Assembly: GCA_903921785.1 (NCBI GenBank) | Contig: CAIXRH010000242.1 | Coordinates: forward strand, 38,175 to 102,174 | DNA: 64,000 bases | DNA from: an uncultured Pseudomonadota bacterium | Lineage (GTDB): Bacteria > Myxococcota_A > UBA796 > SXON01 | Direction of reading: 5' to 3' | Shown: in pieces, positions 63,690-64,000 of the stretch | How positions within the stretch are numbered: position 1 is the stretch's first letter | How the letters are laid out: every line of letters begins with the position of its first letter | Program-made: the position numbers and the translations under genes | The notes under the pieces: generated by a model | What the model was told of the DNA's origin: nothing | Seen by the model: only the letters and a program-made list of their open reading frames with translations | Database searches by the model: none

Positions 63690-64000
63690 ATGGACGACCT
63701 CTGGTCGGGAATCTGCTGCGGAGTGGCGACGGTCCTGCCCGCGTTCGTCGTGGCGGTGATCGCGCTCCTCTCCGGGCTGGATGCGCGTCGTCGCGTCGTG
63801 GCCCTCGAAGCCCAGGTCGGCGGCCTCCGCGCGCAGCTCGGCGCCCTCGCCGCGCGAGGAATCGCGCCGGGGGCGGCCGCAGCCGCCTCTGCCCAGGTCG
63901 AAGCCCAGAAATCCCCGGGCACCGTCAGCTCCGCCGCGGGCGCCGCTCCGGTCGCCGGGGCGCCCACCCTCCCGACCGCCGCCGCCCCGACCGGCGCCGC
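63690..64000 (+). CDS. Membrane protein, N-terminal part (runs off window)
   Basis: The first 103 codons of a gene cut by the right edge. One membrane span (about 9-27, GVATVLPAFVVAVIALLSG) is followed by a basic RRR, a coiled-coil-like stretch (VALEAQVGGLRAQLGALAAR) and a long Ala/Pro-rich linker. This resembles the beginnings of large DUF2339-type multi-span proteins, but too little is visible to say. The start is supported by the TACGTT box six bases upstream. Confidence 0.6.
   Translation, partial: MDDLWSGICCGVATVLPAFVVAVIALLSGLDARRRVVALEAQVGGLRAQLGALAARGIAPGAAAAASAQVEAQKSPGTVSSAAGAAPVAGAPTLPTAAAPTGA

Overview
The window is about 70% G+C with tightly packed, often translationally coupled genes. 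It looks like an aerobic, predatory- or soil-type deltaproteobacterial lineage, most likely Myxococcota; this is inference from gene content, as no rRNA is present. Supporting traits are a Ser/Thr kinase coupled to a cyclase-ATPase-TPR protein, several lipoproteins with Asp/Thr-rich stalks, a caa3-type oxidase operon, and the conserved rho-rpmE-prfA-prmC block. Many genes carry a TANNNT box only 5-12 bases before the start codon and no Shine-Dalgarno sequence, which suggests widespread leaderless transcription.

Layout. 1-7.7 kb: end of a DUF2079-like membrane protein, RNase G, and a minus-strand cyclase/ATPase-kinase pair. 7.9-12.6 kb: pentapeptide-repeat protein, lipase, DUF1905 protein, Uma2 nuclease-fold protein and two orphans. 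12.9-17.6 kb: a two-gene molybdopterin oxidoreductase whose iron-sulfur and NrfD-type membrane subunits are fused. 17.7-29.2 kb: a surface/secreted region with an FG-GAP lipoprotein, a DUF1287-like hydrolase, a DUF6265 lipoprotein interrupted by an in-frame TGA, a tandem Cys-rich pair, an AtoE transporter, DUF2461, further lipoproteins and a lipid-anchored FAD enzyme. 29.2-35.3 kb: sirtuin, then the caa3 oxidase operon with SURF1. 35.4-39.3 kb: TonB-like protein, a PLP-enzyme/Tat/gluconate-dehydrogenase-subunit-3 fusion, and a GMC oxidoreductase. 39.4-46.1 kb: hemerythrin coupled to a GGDEF-EAL-CZB protein, M1 aminopeptidase, FapA-like protein. 46.1-53.8 kb: TPR protein, sulfatase-like/TPR lipoprotein, outer-membrane-like protein, lipoprotein, LigA, SCP2. 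53.8-57.2 kb: a Rho-like protein with a destroyed Walker A, L31, RF1, PrmC. 57.4-64 kb: two paralogous lipoproteins that each carry two flagellin-like modules, flanking a TetR-ABC export operon with a near-ideal operator between its -35 and -10 boxes.

Five families of short dispersed repeats sit in the gaps between genes, mostly just behind stop codons. The most unusual items are the lipid-anchored flagellin-like proteins, the ATPase-dead Rho at the canonical rho locus, the near-leaderless promoter pattern, the PLP/Tat fusion and the GGDEF-EAL-CZB/hemerythrin pair.
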